A stretch of DNA of 18,996 nucleotides from JACTUA01 sp035506435 (GTDB lineage Archaea; Halobacteriota; Methanomicrobia; Methanomicrobiales; JACTUA01), in assembly GCA_035506435.1 (NCBI GenBank), contig DATJPK010000131.1:1-18996 (forward strand). The letters are read 5' to 3'. The notes beneath the pieces are model-generated. The model ran no database searches and was not told the origin of the DNA. It was given only the letters and a program-made list of their open reading frames with translations. The first letter of the stretch is position 1, and the number at the start of each line of letters is the position of its first letter. The translations under genes and the position numbers were made by a program. Shown here piece after piece: positions 8,258-16,400 of this stretch.

Positions 8258-11200
8258 TTACTGGATCAGGATCTGCTTGTTCGGAATTGGCGTGGGGATG
8301 TTGATGGTGGTGAAGTCCGGGGAATCGGTGGCGTCGCTCACATGGCCGACGACCTTTACCTTGTAGATCCCGGGTCTCAGGTCAGAGATGATGAGGGGGT
8401 ACACGACCGTATCCTGCGCACGCGGGGTCTCGACAGTGTCCTTGTACTGGTACGCCTCGGAGTTGGCCGGTGCAACCCAGATCGTCTGGGATACCAGGTT
8501 GTCGTTCCCGTCGTAGGTGACGTGCCACTGCATCATCGCGATCTTCGTGTCCGTATCCTCGTTCAGCCTCGGGTGGTCCTTGTCGAACTTCACCTTGAAG
8601 TTGAGCGCCTCGGGGCCCTTCTCGGTCCCGGGCGGGATGGCCGTGATGAAGGTGTCGGGGATGTCCACCGAGCCCTCGGTGCCCACGAAGGTGACGTGGG
8701 AGGTCTTGGAACTGAGGAGCTTGATGTTCCCCTCCGTGAGGGCCATCAGGGTGAAGTTGACCCGCCACTCCTGGTTCACCTTGATGGTGCCCGGGCTGAA
8801 GGCGAGGTTCTGGTTGTTCTCCCAGGCGGTGGTGTCGTCCCGCACCTCCGGGGCGGCAGGTGCCGGCGGCACGACGTATGTCGACCAGGGCGCCCCCCGG
8901 TACATGTACTCGAAGACCTTGTCCCCCGGCACGTTCTCCTTGTCATTCACCTCGATCTGCCCGAAGTCGAGGGCCACCTGGGTGTCGATGGAGGCCTCCT
9001 CCCGGAGCGCCCCGGCGATGTCGATGTAGATCTGCTTGAGGTCGAGGCCCGAGCTCGCCACGTAGGCCTTCCCGCCGGTCTCGTCGGCATAGGCCTGGAG
9101 CTCCGCAGTATTGGGCTGGTCCTTCGTGTCGGTCCCGACGAGGGCGATGGTGAAGATCTTGATGTCATTGTCCTTTGCCCAGGTAATCACGCTCCCCGTC
9201 CCGAGCCCCCCGAGGTCGGCCGCGACCTCCGGGTAGGCCTCGATGGAGAAGACGCTGGAGACGAGGCCCCTCGGGTCGCCGCCGAGGTTCCACTTGCCGT
9301 CGGTGAGAAGGATGATGGCCCGCACGGCCCCGTCACGCTTGTGCGCGAGTACCTCGGGGTCGTTCGTGATCTGCTTCACCGACTCGTAGATGGCCCGGCG
9401 CATGGGGGTCCCGCCCGCGGGGACCACCGAGTTGATGGCCTTCGTTATCTGGGTCTTGTCATACGTGAGCGAGGACTCGACATAGGCACCCGTCATGACC
9501 CCGTTGACCTTGTAGTCCTTGCCCTCGGTCCCGTGCCCCGGGTAGTGGGCATTCACGTAGATCTTATCGTCGGTGGTGTCATGGAACGCGGCGGTGTCCT
9601 TGCAGTACCCGCCCTCGTCGCAGGCGAAGTCCCTGCCGGCCCGGTAGCCATAGGGGGAGATGTCCTTGTGGGTTGCAGGGTTCCCGGTGTCATAGAGGAT
9701 CGCGAGCCCGTCTGCGGGGTCACCGAAGGTGACGAGGCCGATCCGGTCCTGGCCGGAGGTCTGGCCCACGAAGGTAGTGGCCGCGTTCATCGCGTCCACC
9801 ATCCGGTCGTTCTGGGACTCGACGACGAGGGAGTTCCCGGGGGCGATGCTTTCGTTGTAGAGCATCGTCGCAGACCGGTCGGTACAGAGGATTACGTCAA
9901 TGGGCTTGGGCTGGAGGGCCCAGCCATCCCCGACGAGCCTGACCGAGACGTCCACCGCGCCTCCCACCTGCACGGTCTTCGGGATAACGTCGGTATATAC
10001 CGAGAGGAACGGGTAATTCTTGTACGAGAGGCCGATCTCGCGGGTCACCGCGCCATCGGCGCCCTTCCAGGTGGCGCTGATGGTCGCCGAGCCCTGGGCG
10101 TTCGCGTTCCAGCCGGCCTCGCCGGGCTTCGGGAAGGCGCCGGGGTAGAAGGAGAGGATGGCCTGCCCGTCGGTGTCGGTGACGATGGTCACCGGGTCCC
10201 CGACCTTGTCGGTCTTCCAGTCCGGGCCCTCGATCGCCGGGGCCATCGTGGACGGGTACGCGGTCCCGGCCTTCTCGATGATGAAGGAGACCGTCTCTCC
10301 CTTGACCGGGTTGCCCTTCTCGTCGATGACCTTCGCGATCACGCTCCCGACCATGCTGGGGTTCACGTCGGAGGATGCCATCGTCTGGGGGCTCGCCGTG
10401 AGGATCATGTCCTTCGGGCTCCCGCTCACGAACTGCAGGAGCTGGGAGACCCTGACACTCTCGTTCTTCGCGGCGGTGGCGGTGATGGTATAGAACCCGG
10501 CGGTGAGCTTCGGCCCGTAGACCATCGTGACCCGCCCCTCGCCGTTCGTCGTGAAGGTGCGGGACTCGGCCGCGCTCGTGGTGATCAGGATGTTCTGGCC
10601 CGTGGAGGGGTTCCCCCACTCGTCATAGAGGTAATAGTCAATCGTGGCCTGGGACTGGGGCAAGCCGTCCGCCATGACATAGGGGGGGTTCCCGGGGGGG
10701 CTCACCGACTGGAGGATGGAGAAGGGCATGCTGTCCCCGATCCCCGTGATGGCGATGAGGGACTGGGCGAGCGGCACCGGGGGCACGATCATGACGAAGT
10801 TATCCCCGGCCTTCGTGTCCAGCCTGAACAGGGCGGTGGCATTCCCGGTCTCGTCCATGAGCACGTCGGCGGCCTTGGCAAGGTTCCCGGACCCGTCGAG
10901 GAACCCGCCCGACCCGCCGGTCGTCGCCGTGAAGCTCACCTTGTTGGGGAGCCGGAGCGAGGTCACCGGGTTCCCGTACCGGTCGGTGATGCCCGCGATG
11001 ATCTTCTGGGTCGAAGCGACGGTGGCGCCGCAGGGGTAGCTCGTCTTTATTATATAGGGAGAGCCCGCATCGATGCGCTGGACCACGGTGGCGGTCACCG
11101 GGACAGTGGTCCCCTTGACGGTAACGCTCGCCGTAATCGTGGTGGAACCGCTCTTTGTCGTGGGGAGAAACAGGGTGGTCGCGGTCCCGGTTGCATCGGT

Positions 11201-11437
11201 CCCGAGCACGGTATCTTTCAGGCTCCATGCGGGCTGGTCGAGGGTGAGGCGCACCTCCGCACCTGCTATGGGCTTGTTCGTACCGTCGGTAACCGTGATG
11301 GTGACCGGCGAGGAATCGGCGGCATCGGCAATGACCCATTCCTTGCCCGTGACCGCCCGTACGTTCACGGGGTCAAGGGCGGCGGCTGGCACTGCCGCGC
11401 AGAGGAACAGTAAGAGTAATATGTAATGCCACCTCAT
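8258..11437 (-). CDS. VWA-3: exported Ig-repeat / von Willebrand A surface protein
   Basis: 1059 residues from the ATG at 11437. An in-frame GTG at 11452 lies within the GGTGGGG ribosome binding site and is rejected. Signal peptide: RWHYILLLLFLCAAVPAAA. Four Ig-like repeats follow (TDRYGNPVTSL, YDEWGNPSTGQ, DEKGNPVKGE). In the VWA domain the first MIDAS element is DRSATM near residue 520 (D-x-S-x-T rather than D-x-S-x-S); Thr is in GGTPMRRAIY near 677 and Asp in LTDGKWNLGGD near 713. The insert before the Thr is about 50 residues longer than in VWA-1/2 and contains a Cys pair (ACDEGGYC). It shares LQAYADETGGKAYVA and VITWAKD with VWA-4. The C-terminus has KVNQEWRVNF, PDTFITAIP and ends NKQILIQ. 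No membrane anchor is visible. Metal binding is likely retained, since Thr is a tolerated substitution in some VWA domains. Confidence 0.88.
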   Translation of the reverse strand: MRWHYILLLLFLCAAVPAAALDPVNVRAVTGKEWVIADAADSSPVTITVTDGTNKPIAGAEVRLTLDQPAWSLKDTVLGTDATGTATTLFLPTTKSGSTTITASVTVKGTTVPVTATVVQRIDAGSPYIIKTSYPCGATVASTQKIIAGITDRYGNPVTSLRLPNKVSFTATTGGSGGFLDGSGNLAKAADVLMDETGNATALFRLDTKAGDNFVMIVPPVPLAQSLIAITGIGDSMPFSILQSVSPPGNPPYVMADGLPQSQATIDYYLYDEWGNPSTGQNILITTSAAESRTFTTNGEGRVTMVYGPKLTAGFYTITATAAKNESVRVSQLLQFVSGSPKDMILTASPQTMASSDVNPSMVGSVIAKVIDEKGNPVKGETVSFIIEKAGTAYPSTMAPAIEGPDWKTDKVGDPVTIVTDTDGQAILSFYPGAFPKPGEAGWNANAQGSATISATWKGADGAVTREIGLSYKNYPFLSVYTDVIPKTVQVGGAVDVSVRLVGDGWALQPKPIDVILCTDRSATMLYNESIAPGNSLVVESQNDRMVDAMNAATTFVGQTSGQDRIGLVTFGDPADGLAILYDTGNPATHKDISPYGYRAGRDFACDEGGYCKDTAAFHDTTDDKIYVNAHYPGHGTEGKDYKVNGVMTGAYVESSLTYDKTQITKAINSVVPAGGTPMRRAIYESVKQITNDPEVLAHKRDGAVRAIILLTDGKWNLGGDPRGLVSSVFSIEAYPEVAADLGGLGTGSVITWAKDNDIKIFTIALVGTDTKDQPNTAELQAYADETGGKAYVASSGLDLKQIYIDIAGALREEASIDTQVALDFGQIEVNDKENVPGDKVFEYMYRGAPWSTYVVPPAPAAPEVRDDTTAWENNQNLAFSPGTIKVNQEWRVNFTLMALTEGNIKLLSSKTSHVTFVGTEGSVDIPDTFITAIPPGTEKGPEALNFKVKFDKDHPRLNEDTDTKIAMMQWHVTYDGNDNLVSQTIWVAPANSEAYQYKDTVETPRAQDTVVYPLIISDLRPGIYKVKVVGHVSDATDSPDFTTINIPTPIPNKQILIQ

Positions 11438-11476
11438 TGCTCGCCCCACCACACAAGGGAGATATGTTCATGCGTT

Positions 11477-11487
11477 AGTATATAATG
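11477..11487 (-). promoter_or_regulatory. Box A promoter of VWA-3
   Basis: The - strand reads CATTATATACT, centred about 45 nt upstream of the ATG at 11437, the same spacing as in the other paralogs. Confidence 0.6.
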
Positions 11488-11757
11488 TTATCGATTCTAT
11501 ACCATGATAAAATTCCATTAAAAAAATGTTAATTGGTGCCAGAGTGGCGTAAATGAGAATTGATAAGCATATGTCATTAATCCTTCGAACATAAAGATTT
11601 ATAAGCAATCAAAGGAATCCGGGCATATCCCGCGTTTCCCATTAGATCTCCCGGGCCTGTCCCGGTTCTTGCAGGTTCTCCTATCCGTCGGGCGGGGCCC
11701 GTAAGGTCTCCGGGATGATAACAGATCTTCATTTCTTCGTGTCCCGGGACCGCCCGG
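11488..11757. other. Gene-free stretch between VWA-3 promoter and nrpR
   Basis: No gene is seen. The AT-rich half (to about 11606) holds likely regulatory DNA: TTATC (11489-11493) with GATAA (11506-11510), and a small hairpin GCCA-GAG-TGGC (11537-11547). At 11594-11605 the + strand reads AAAGATTTATAA(G), a candidate divergent box A 164 nt from the VWA-3 ATG. The GC-rich half begins with a weak hairpin, CGGG-CATAT-CCCG (11620-11632), and leads into the 3' end of nrpR. No T-run terminator is obvious after nrpR. Confidence 0.4.
11594..11605 (+). promoter_or_regulatory. Candidate divergent box A upstream of VWA-3
   Basis: AAAGATTTATAAG differs by one base from the element upstream of VWA-1 at the equivalent distance. 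A start near 11626 would give a short transcript towards nrpR. Strand and activity are inferred. Confidence 0.35.
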
Positions 11758-12714
11758 TCAGGCCGTCCCCTGCATCTTGGAGAATGGGATGTTCCCGGCC
11801 CCGATCTCGGTCCTGATATGGAACCCTTCCTCGACCCCGTACCCGACCATGTTCATGCCGCTGAAGGACACGATGGAGATATGGTGAGGGGAATAGGCCA
11901 GGTTGAAGACCTGGTTCCCCATCCCCGCGGGGGGAGTGAACCCCCACTCACCCATCTGGGCGAGCAGCTCCCTGACCCGCCCGAGCGCCGGCAGGGGGAC
12001 CTCCCTGACGTTGGCCACCGCGACCCCGGTCCCCGTTTCCACGACACCCCTGATGGATGTGAGGCCTGCCGAGACAAAGAGCTGGAGGGGGTCGACCGTG
12101 GTGCCGCGGTACCCTATGAGGTCCAGGAACCCGTCCACCTTGCCGGCCCCGATGCCGATCCTCCCCCCGTAGGCCATGACCACGGGAATCCCCGCCCGCT
12201 GGAACACCCCGTCAATGGTGATACTGCAGAGGGAGATGATCCCGACCTTCCCCTCCGGGACCCGGGGGTCCCCGTCAAGGATCCGGCAGGACGAGAAGAA
12301 CCCGTACCCGGCCCTCGCTACCCTCTCGAAGGCCCTGACCGCCCGGTCCGCCTCCTCCTCCGGAACGATGGAGAGGTTGTACGCGACATCCCCCGTCCCG
12401 GTAACGGGGTCGAAGGTGCTCCGGAAGGCGAGCCGTTCGAGCCGGGAGATGATGAACCCGATCCGGTCGCCCACGAGCGCGCTCTCGATTTCCGAGATCC
12501 CTTCCCGGGTGAGCACCCGGCCCGTGTTCCCCACCTTGTGCGTGAAGCCCATCTCGTCCAGGTACCTCAGGTAGTACTGCACGGCGCGGTCCGTGAGGAC
12601 GAAGCCGCGTTTCGCGAGGATTTCCGAGAGCCGCTTCGCCCCCATCGGCTCCCGGAACTCCTTCAGGATCCTCAGGATCTCGAGATATTTCCGCTCGCTC
12701 GGGAAGAGCCTCAT
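11758..12714 (-). CDS. nrpR: NrpR-type transcriptional regulator (winged helix + one NRD domain)
   Basis: 318 residues. Residues 1-70 form a winged helix of the kind that opens NrpR proteins (SERKYLEILRILKEF, LTDRAVQYYLRYLDEMG, VGNTGRVLTREGI). From about residue 85 to the end is one NrpR regulatory domain (DUF128), with landmarks FISSRLERL-like, GYGFFSSCRILDGD, IISLCSITIDGV, VMAYGGRIGIG and GMNMVGYGVEEG. Family knowledge: NrpR represses nitrogen assimilation genes (nif, glnA, amtB) and is released by 2-oxoglutarate. Methanococcus NrpR has two NRD domains; a helix-turn-helix plus one domain resembles NrpRI of Methanosarcina, which works with a separate NrpRII. The ATG overlaps the dut stop codon (ATGA), so it is probably co-transcribed and translationally coupled with dut. 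No nitrogen gene or GGAA-N6-TTCC operator was recognised nearby. Confidence 0.9.
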   Translation of the reverse strand: MRLFPSERKYLEILRILKEFREPMGAKRLSEILAKRGFVLTDRAVQYYLRYLDEMGFTHKVGNTGRVLTREGISEIESALVGDRIGFIISRLERLAFRSTFDPVTGTGDVAYNLSIVPEEEADRAVRAFERVARAGYGFFSSCRILDGDPRVPEGKVGIISLCSITIDGVFQRAGIPVVMAYGGRIGIGAGKVDGFLDLIGYRGTTVDPLQLFVSAGLTSIRGVVETGTGVAVANVREVPLPALGRVRELLAQMGEWGFTPPAGMGNQVFNLAYSPHHISIVSFSGMNMVGYGVEEGFHIRTEIGAGNIPFSKMQGTA

Positions 12715-13139
12715 CGTGCCTTCACCGCCCCGCTGCTGTCCTGGTACCGTCCGTCATAGAGCTCGGAGCCGCCCGCCACCTGGTGGAGGATCATCTGGAC
12801 CACCCGGTCGGATGGGGAGAGGACGATATCCTCGGCGCCCAGGTTCGAGAGGCAGAGGGTGAGCTGGCCCCGGAACCCCGGGTCAACGAACCCGCCGCCG
12901 ATGACGAGGCCCCGCCGGGCGTACGAGGACCGGCACCGGAGGGTCGCCGCGAGGTCGCGCGGGAGCTCGACCCACTCGAGGCTCGGGACGAGGGTGCATG
13001 CCCCCCGGGCAAGTATCTGGTGGCCGGTGACCCGGAGGTCGTAGGAGGCTGGCTGCTGGGAGCCCTCGTGGTAGGGGCGAATCACGAGGTCGCCTCCCTC
13101 CCCTGCCCGCCGGCGTATCTCGGAGGCTGAAAGGATCAT
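12711..13139 (-). CDS. dut: dUTPase, archaeal subfamily of the dCTP deaminase family
   Basis: 142 residues from the ATG at 13139. The frame extends upstream to 13247 but that part has no family similarity, and MILSASEIRRR is a typical start. Motifs: PASYDLRV (30-37), RCRSSYARRGL (68-78), GGGFVDPGFRGQL (81-93), SDRVVQMIL (110-118) and YDGRYQDSSG at the end. In this family the Asp of the VDPGF motif (here Asp86) acts in dUTP hydrolysis, while deamination needs a Glu ten residues later; here that residue is Cys96 (codon TGC). The protein is therefore most likely a dUTPase (dUTP to dUMP and pyrophosphate) rather than a dCTP deaminase, which also fits its short length. First gene of a likely dut-nrpR unit. 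No clear ribosome binding site precedes it, so the mRNA may be leaderless. Confidence 0.85.
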   Translation of the reverse strand: MILSASEIRRRAGEGGDLVIRPYHEGSQQPASYDLRVTGHQILARGACTLVPSLEWVELPRDLAATLRCRSSYARRGLVIGGGFVDPGFRGQLTLCLSNLGAEDIVLSPSDRVVQMILHQVAGGSELYDGRYQDSSGAVKAR

Positions 13140-13163
13140 CCTGCAAGTACTTGGGGACCGCCC

Positions 13164-13171
13164 GATTTGAA
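13164..13171 (-). promoter_or_regulatory. Possible box A of dut (leaderless)
   Basis: TTCAAATC on the - strand lies 25-32 nt upstream of the dut ATG, the spacing expected for a leaderless archaeal transcript. The match to the consensus is weak. Confidence 0.25.
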
Positions 13172-13253
13172 CGTTTTGATGCGTCCGCTCCCCGGATTTC
13201 GGCCCTGTCCCTGTTCCGGAATTGTTATGAGGGCAAAGGTGAAACAAGGGAAC

Positions 13254-13346
13254 GGACCCATGGGGTAGAGGATATCCTCTTGGGCTTCGGTTTCCGTTCC
13301 GGGAAGAAGAGACCCAAGGACGCGGGTTCGATTCCCGCTGGGTCCG
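13254..13346 (+). tRNA. tRNA-Arg (anticodon UCG) with a 21-nt archaeal intron
   Basis: The cloverleaf was folded by hand. The acceptor stem is GGACCCA (13254-13260) with TGGGTCC (13339-13345), discriminator G at 13346, no encoded CCA. The D arm begins TGGGGTAGAGG. The anticodon stem is TTGGG/CCCAA, extended by a C-G pair. The anticodon TCG is at 13287-13289, between CT and G. The variable loop is GGAC and the T arm is GCGGG-TTCGATT-CCCGC. An intron sits between tRNA positions 37 and 38. The mature length is 72 nt. It reads CGA codons, plus others in the CGN box depending on modification. A weak TATA-like ATTGTTATG lies about 30 nt upstream, and T5 follows directly. Confidence 0.95.
13291..13311 (+). 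other. tRNA intron in a bulge-helix-bulge motif
   Basis: The intron is flanked by a canonical archaeal splice motif. The central 4-bp helix is CTTC/GAAG. The 3-nt bulges are GGT (cut after GG) and AGA (cut after AG). The outer helix is CTTGGG/CCCAAG and the inner helix TTCC/GGAA closes the loop GTTCCG. Cutting at these bulges joins G37 to A38 and leaves a normal 7-nt anticodon loop. Confidence 0.9.
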
Positions 13347-13351
13347 TTTTT
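13347..13351 (+). terminator. T5 terminator of the tRNA gene
   Basis: Five T directly after the discriminator base, followed by G-rich sequence; typical for an archaeal tRNA 3' end. Confidence 0.55.
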
Positions 13352-13377
13352 GGGGGGACTGTCTCTCTTTGCGGGAG

Positions 13378-13384
13378 AAAAAAA
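13378..13384 (-). terminator. T-run terminator of VWA-4
   Basis: A7 on the + strand, T7 on the VWA-4 strand, about 25 nt after the VWA-4 stop codon. Confidence 0.5.
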
Positions 13385-13386
13385 GT

Positions 13387-13414
13387 GATTCCGGTCAGCT
13401 GATTCCGGTCAGCT
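13387..13414. repeat. 14-bp tandem duplication across the VWA-4 stop codon
   Basis: GATTCCGGTCAGCT occurs twice head to tail (13387-13400 and 13401-13414). On the coding strand each copy carries AGC TGA, so the last Ser codon and the stop are duplicated downstream. This looks like a recent replication-slippage event that leaves the protein unchanged. Confidence 0.85.
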
Positions 13415-16400
13415 GATCTTGATCTTCGGCGTCCCCTCGGCCCTCTGGACGAGGAACTGGGTCGTGCCCGAGTCCTCGCCAGCGTCCACGGCATAGGCTT
13501 TCACCCGGACGTTCCAGAGGCCCGACGGGAGCGACGAGACATCGAGGGTGGCCGTATCGTGGGAGGTAGCCGCCGGGACAAACCTCGTGAGCCGGTGGCT
13601 CCACTCGGTCGTCCCCTCGAGCAGGATCTCAACATCCTCGCGGACCATGTGCTCCTCGCCGGTATAGGTGAGGTTCCAGGCGATGTCCACGAAGTCCGGG
13701 CTCGCCCCGCCGGTATCGGTCCGCTCCACGTCCTTCACCCAGATACCGATCCCCTCGGGTCCCGCCGATGTGTTGTCCGGCCGGGCCGTGATGTAGGTAT
13801 CGGGGAGCGGGAGCTCCGACCCGTCGTTGAACTTGATGGTGGAGTTCGAGTCGAGGATCTTGATATTCCCGTCCCGGAGGACCTTCATCGAGAAGTTCGC
13901 CTCCCAGACCCCACCGATGAAGATGGTCCCGACGTTGAAATGGAGGCCCTGGTCGTCGTTCCAGTCCGCGGTCTGGTCATAGAACCGGTTCACGATGACG
14001 GGCATGGTCTGGTTGTAGCTGAACTCGTGCGTGGAGATCGGGACGATGCACTTGTATTGCAGGGCGTCGAGGCCGGGGATGAGCGCCCCGTTCACCTCGA
14101 CCTGGTGGAACGCGAGGTCCATGGTCGTATCGACCCCTGCCTCGGTGTGCAGCTCCCCCGCGATCTCGGTATAGATGGTATTCAGGTCGACCCCCGAGGC
14201 CGCGACATAGGCCTTCCCTCCCGTCTCGTCGGCATAGGCCTGAAGCTGGTCCTGGTACGGCTCGGACCCGAGTGCGATGGTGAAGATCTTGATCTGGTGG
14301 TCCTTTGCCCAGGTGATGACGCTCCCGGTCCCGATCTCCGGGTAGGAATCTGCGCCCGACCCGCCCCGCGGGTCACCGCCGGTGTTCCATGCACCGTCGG
14401 TCAGGAGCACGATGGCCTTCACCGAGTCGTCCCGCTTATGGGCGACGATCTCGGGGTCATTGATGATCTGCTTCACCGCCTCGTAGAGACCGCGGCGCAT
14501 CGGTGTCCCGCCGTTCGGGACCATCTGGTTGATGATGTTCTTCACCATGGACTTATCGTAGGTGAGGCCAAGGTCCACCGTCGCCATGGCTGATCCGTAA
14601 TACTTCCCGTACGCGCCATGGCCCGGGTAGTGTGCCGTGACGTAGTTGACATCGTCGGTGTAGTATTCGTCCCCGCTTCCATGGGATATGTAATAGTCCC
14701 TGCCGGCGCGCCACCGGTACCCGTACATGTACGAGTCACGTGTTGCATTGCCTGTTTGGAAGAGGACGGCATACCCGTGGGTGCCCGAGAGATCGCCGAA
14801 AGAGACGAGCCCGATCCGGTCGGTATTGTTCATCTGGTCAACAAAGTTACTCCCCGCAGCCATGGCATGGACCATCCGGTCCTCGGGAGACTCGGAGCTG
14901 ATCGTATCCGAGGAGTGGTAATGGGTCACCAGCGTCTCGTTGAAGAGCATGGAGCCCGACCGGTCAGTCAGGAGGACGACGTCAATGGGGGCCTGCTGGA
15001 GCGCCCAGCCGTCACCCTTGAGCCGGATGGTGACGTTCACCGAGTCGTTCACCTCGAGGGTCTTTGGCTCTGCAAAGGCGTCAACGGAGAGGAAGGGATA
15101 GTTCTTGTACTCGAGCTCGATGGTGTGGGTGATATCCCTCCAGGTCGCCTGGACGACCGCGCTCCCCTCCGCGGTATAGCTGTACTTCGGGTCTGACCGG
15201 TCCTTGGTGAACGCCCCGGGCCGGAAGGTGACCTCGGCATATCCGTCGATGTTCGTGGAGGCGGTGAGCAGCTCGCGCGGGATCTCGGTCACGGTGGTCT
15301 CATTCTCGATGGAGGGGGCGGCCGTCTGGTTGAAGGTGCCGTAGCTGTAGGACCAGATGGTGAAGGTGACCAGTTCGCCGTCAACAGGGTTCCCCTTCGC
15401 ATCGATGACCTTTGCAAACAGGGTAGAGGTGGTCCCTGATTTCACGTCACGCGAAGGCATCGTCTGGGGGCTCGCCGTGAGGAGCATGGTGGTGGGGTCG
15501 GCGGCGATGAACTCGACGGTCTGGGAGCAGGTCACGGTCGCGTTATCGACGGCTGTCGCGGTAAGCGTGTAGAGCCCGGCCACGTCCTTCTGGTAGTAGA
15601 ACGCGACCACGCCGTTACTGTTCGTCGTGAGGGTGGTTTCCTCGCCCGCGGTCGAGGTGGTGATATGGACGGCACGGTCCCCGGCCGGGTTGCCGTACTG
15701 GTCCATGAGAGTGTAGACCACCCGGAACCTGCTCCCGTCCGTCTTGGTGTAGGGATAGGGGTACCCCCCGGGCGAAATGGCCTGGGTGATGGCATACGGC
15801 GATCCGTCGTTGACCCCCGTGATGGTGATCAGCCGGTGGAAGATCGGGGCCGGGGGCTGGATATCAACGAAGTTGGACCCTGCCCTCGTCACGAAGAAGG
15901 TGGCCTCGGCGATGCCCTCCGAGTTCACGGGGACGGTGATGACCTTTACATAGGAGGTCCCGTCCCAGAAGCCGGAATCGCTGGACCCCGACGCCGTAAA
16001 CTGCACCGTCTCGACCACGTTCCGGTTATCCACGGGGTTCCCGAAGGCATCCGTTACCTTCACGTCGATGGTGGTGGTGCTCCCGACCGAGACGTTCAGC
16101 TCGTACGCGGGCGCAATCGTAAAAGGCGTCGCATGGTCGATGTTCTGGGTGTACACCTGCTCTGTGGAAGAGAGGATGCCGTCCTCGACGACCGATGCGT
16201 TCACCGTGATCGACGCGGCCCCGGCCTTCGTGGTCGGTACGAGTGTCGTCGAAATTTTCCCGAAACTGTCGGTTCGCCCGGTCACCGCAGAGAGAGCCCA
16301 GGGGGCGTTCACCCGGAACGTGACGTCCGCGAGGGGCACCGGGTTCCCTGCACTGTCATAGACGGTCACCGCGATCGCCGTGCTGTCCACCCCGTTCGCG

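Noticed and set aside
8044..8304. 86-codon frame on the + strand
   Set aside because: It overlaps the VWA-3 3' end, is proline- and arginine-rich, and lacks a ribosome binding site or family similarity.
8342..11413. Open frame of 1023 codons on the + strand opposite VWA-3
   Set aside because: It is a GC-codon shadow of VWA-3: rich in Arg, Gly, Asp, Val and His, no signal peptide, no domain, and VWA-3 has clear family motifs plus a promoter and ribosome binding site.
12711..13247. Longer dut reading frame starting at 13247
   Set aside because: The extra 36 residues have no similarity to the family and run to within 7 nt of the tRNA gene; MILSASEI at 13139 is the normal start.
13291..13304. 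NrpR operator near nrpR
   Set aside because: The tRNA intron contains TTCC-N6-GGAA, the opposite orientation of the known GGAA-N6-TTCC site, and the sequence is accounted for by the splice motif hairpin.
13151..13402. Small open frame of 83 codons on the + strand
   Set aside because: It runs through the tRNA-Arg gene, which explains the sequence fully.
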